Source: an uncultured Bacteroidales bacterium
GTDB taxonomy: Bacteria > Bacteroidota > Bacteroidia > Bacteroidales > JAUNSR01
Direction: 5' to 3'
Assembly: GCA_947074165.1 (NCBI GenBank)
Contig: CAMTOT010000135.1
Span: 1 to 7,525 of the forward strand
Length of the DNA: 7,525 nucleotides
Shown in pieces: positions 6,653 to 7,525 of this stretch (position 1 is the first letter of the stretch; every line of letters starts with the position of its first letter). Made by a program: the position numbers and the translations under genes. The notes under the pieces were generated by a model. That model worked only from the letters and a program-made list of their open reading frames with translations. It made no database searches and had not been told where the DNA came from.

Positions 6653-7222
6653 TTATTTCGATTTTTTGTCAGATTTAGGCATGTCTGAGCTTGCAGAGTC
6701 AGGTTTAATTTCAGTCTCTGTTTTTGACTTCGGTTCTTTTTCAAGAGACATAACCTCTTTTCCTGATTCATCGGAAAGAATCATAAGTTCTCCTTTTTCA
6801 CATTTTCTGTATAGGAAGTGTTTTACTTGTGCCATTGCCGCAAGTATTTTTAGTTCAACTGCGTCATCAGGACACATCATTTTTGTAGAACCAAGATTCT
6901 CAAAGCTAAGAGTTGATTTGTCAATGTCAAGAGCATATCCTCCCATAACTCTGTTACAGCCTGTGTATCCGAATATTCTTGAGTCCTGAATGTTAAATCC
7001 AAGGAAAGGTTTCTCATCACCAGTGGTTTTAACCATTTCATTACCTACAGTTGCTATAAACCATTGACCGTCAAGATCTGATATTTTCATCTTTTCTTCT
7101 TTAACGGTAGTGCATGTCGCTCTTGTTTCGTTATCTTCTTTTTTACCGCTTTTGCCAGAGCATGCAGTGCCTATAAGTACAGTTATCAGTGCCAAGGCGA
7201 ACATTAATGATAGTTTTTTCAT
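6653..7222 (-). CDS. META-domain (HslJ-like) putative lipoprotein
   Basis: The product has 189 residues when started at 7222. A start at 7240 would add six residues (MQITTI) before a normal signal peptide, so the internal MKKLSLMF start is preferred. The signal peptide is MKKLS followed by a hydrophobic run ending IGTAC-S, with the likely lipidated Cys at 21. The -3 residue is Gly, so the lipobox is imperfect, though Bacteroidota lipoboxes are loose. A META domain spans about 50-155, with LDGQWFIA (50-57), the GCNR motif (C89), GGYALD, and STKMMCP (C117). In HslJ-type proteins these two cysteines are conserved. The last roughly 28 residues are a Lys/Ser/Glu/Asp-rich, probably disordered tail. 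META proteins are envelope proteins linked in E. coli (HslJ) to heat shock and novobiocin resistance; the biochemical role is not established. It is transcribed from its own candidate promoter at 7329-7360 and ends at an intrinsic terminator. Confidence 0.85.
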   Translation of the reverse strand: MKKLSLMFALALITVLIGTACSGKSGKKEDNETRATCTTVKEEKMKISDLDGQWFIATVGNEMVKTTGDEKPFLGFNIQDSRIFGYTGCNRVMGGYALDIDKSTLSFENLGSTKMMCPDDAVELKILAAMAQVKHFLYRKCEKGELMILSDESGKEVMSLEKEPKSKTETEIKPDSASSDMPKSDKKSK

Positions 7223-7228
7223 AATAGT

Positions 7229-7272
7229 CGTTATTTGCATTTAAATAATAACACGTTATTTGTTTATAACGT
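7229..7272. repeat. Cluster of CGTTAT direct and inverted repeats upstream of the META gene
   Basis: CGTTATTTG occurs twice in direct orientation (7229-7237 and 7254-7262, 25 bp apart). The second copy is also part of an inverted repeat, ACGTTAT (7253-7259) / ATAACGT (7266-7272), with a 6-nt spacer. It forms another with AATAAC (7247-7252) / GTTATT (7255-7260), with a 2-nt spacer. The middle segment can therefore pair to either side, but not both at once. The cluster lies in the presumed 5' UTR between the candidate promoter and the start codon. It could be an operator or an RNA switch-like element, but AT-rich DNA makes short repeats easy to find. Confidence 0.45.
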
Positions 7273-7328
7273 TTTTAATTGAATTGTTGAATTTGTTTAT
7301 TATTTCTATATAAGATTTAATATAAGTG

Positions 7329-7360
7329 CAAAAATGATGTTTATCTAATAAATATGCAAA
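7329..7360 (-). promoter_or_regulatory. Candidate Bacteroides-type promoter of the META gene
   Basis: Read on the minus strand, TTTG (plus 7357-7360) is followed after 20 nt by CATTTTTG (plus 7329-7336). This fits the known Bacteroides primary-sigma layout of a -33 TTTG and a -7 TAnnTTTG with about 19-21 nt between, with one mismatch (C for the first T). Transcription would start near 7322, giving a 5' UTR of about 100 nt that contains the CGTTAT repeats. Confidence 0.55.
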
Positions 7361-7387
7361 AAATTAATATTTATTATATTTAAGCAT

Positions 7388-7525
7388 TTAATCGATGATC
7401 CTAAAAGAATCAGAATCAAGCATGACAGGGAATTTCGCTCTGAAGGATTTTAGCTTATCCTTCTTTAGTTTAAATGTAATAATGCTTTCTTTTTCAAATG
7501 CAGACTCACAAATAATACTCCCTTT
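7388..7525 (-). CDS. 3' end of an unidentified gene, possibly a sensor histidine kinase (partial)
   Basis: An open minus-strand frame enters from the right edge and ends at TAA (7390-7388), giving the last 45 residues of a protein that begins outside the window. The stretch GSIICESAF (residues 2-10 of the fragment), then KESIITFKL (12-20), resembles the end of a HATPase_c domain, where G-x-I-x-V-x-S, a short gap and an F-x-L strand are typical. That points weakly to a histidine kinase or related ATPase. About 25 further residues (KKDKLKSFRAKF to SFRIID) follow that strand, a modest extension past the usual domain end. The fragment is too short to name confidently. The frame stays open to the window edge and fits exactly, which supports it as real coding sequence. 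It has the same orientation as the META gene; its stop is 27 bp from the candidate promoter of that gene. Confidence 0.6.
   Translation of the reverse strand, partial: KGSIICESAFEKESIITFKLKKDKLKSFRAKFPVMLDSDSFRIID

Noticed and set aside
6201..6989. Plus-strand open frames of 96 and 115 codons opposite the dehydrogenase and META genes
   Set aside because: Both overlap convincing minus-strand genes with intact motifs, and the translations have no family resemblance.
7223..7240. Upstream ATG of the META gene at 7240
   Set aside because: It adds only MQITTI ahead of a typical MKK lipoprotein signal and overlaps one of the leader repeats; the start at 7222 is the better choice, though not proven.
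7361..7390. Terminator after the partial gene at the right edge
   Set aside because: Only a very weak A/T stem of about 4-5 bp precedes a T-run on the minus strand; this is not enough in DNA of this composition.
1..7525. CRISPR array, tRNA, rRNA, insertion sequence or attachment site
   Set aside because: I saw no regularly spaced repeats, no tRNA-like cloverleaf or rRNA segments, no transposase or integrase motifs and no terminal inverted repeats.

Overview
This window looks like AT-rich Bacteroidota (probably Bacteroidales) chromosomal DNA. The evidence is the A-rich, Shine-Dalgarno-poor translation starts, a candidate promoter with the Bacteroides-type TTTG / TAnnTTTG layout, and proteins that resemble Bacteroidales families. 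I cannot fix the genus. The first 47 bases are not biological: they are the tail of an Illumina P7/TruSeq adapter with an 8-base index. The left edge is therefore a contig end carrying untrimmed adapter, and genomic sequence starts at about base 48.

From 124 to 5708, four tightly spaced plus-strand genes form what looks like the last part of a capsule or exopolysaccharide operon. They are an outer-membrane export lipoprotein (Wza type), an inner-membrane co-polymerase fused to a BY-kinase-like ATPase (Wzc type), a multi-spanning O-antigen polymerase/ligase-like protein (Wzy type) and a cytoplasmic GT4 glycosyltransferase. In the usual Wzx/Wzy scheme, glycosyltransferases build a lipid-linked repeat, Wzy joins the repeats in the periplasm, Wzc controls chain length and couples to Wza, and Wza carries the polymer out. 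No flippase, initiating sugar-phosphate transferase or tyrosine phosphatase is present here; they would lie beyond the adapter-cut left end or elsewhere. The operon ends at a 17-bp stem terminator (5721-5759) shared with the convergent gene.

From 5771 to 7525 everything reads on the minus strand. In order of transcription there is the 3' end of an unidentified gene that may be the tail of a histidine kinase, an intergenic region with a promoter and a cluster of CGTTAT repeats, a META/HslJ-like lipoprotein with its own intrinsic terminator, and a short-chain dehydrogenase resembling D-mannonate oxidoreductase. That last gene starts only 21 bp after the terminator stem.

I see no clearly new system. 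The points most worth checking are the Wzc homologue, which lacks a C-terminal tyrosine cluster and has altered kinase motifs; the terminator-like hairpin inside the start of the polymerase gene; the repeat cluster upstream of the META gene; and the adapter, which affects any conclusion about the left end.
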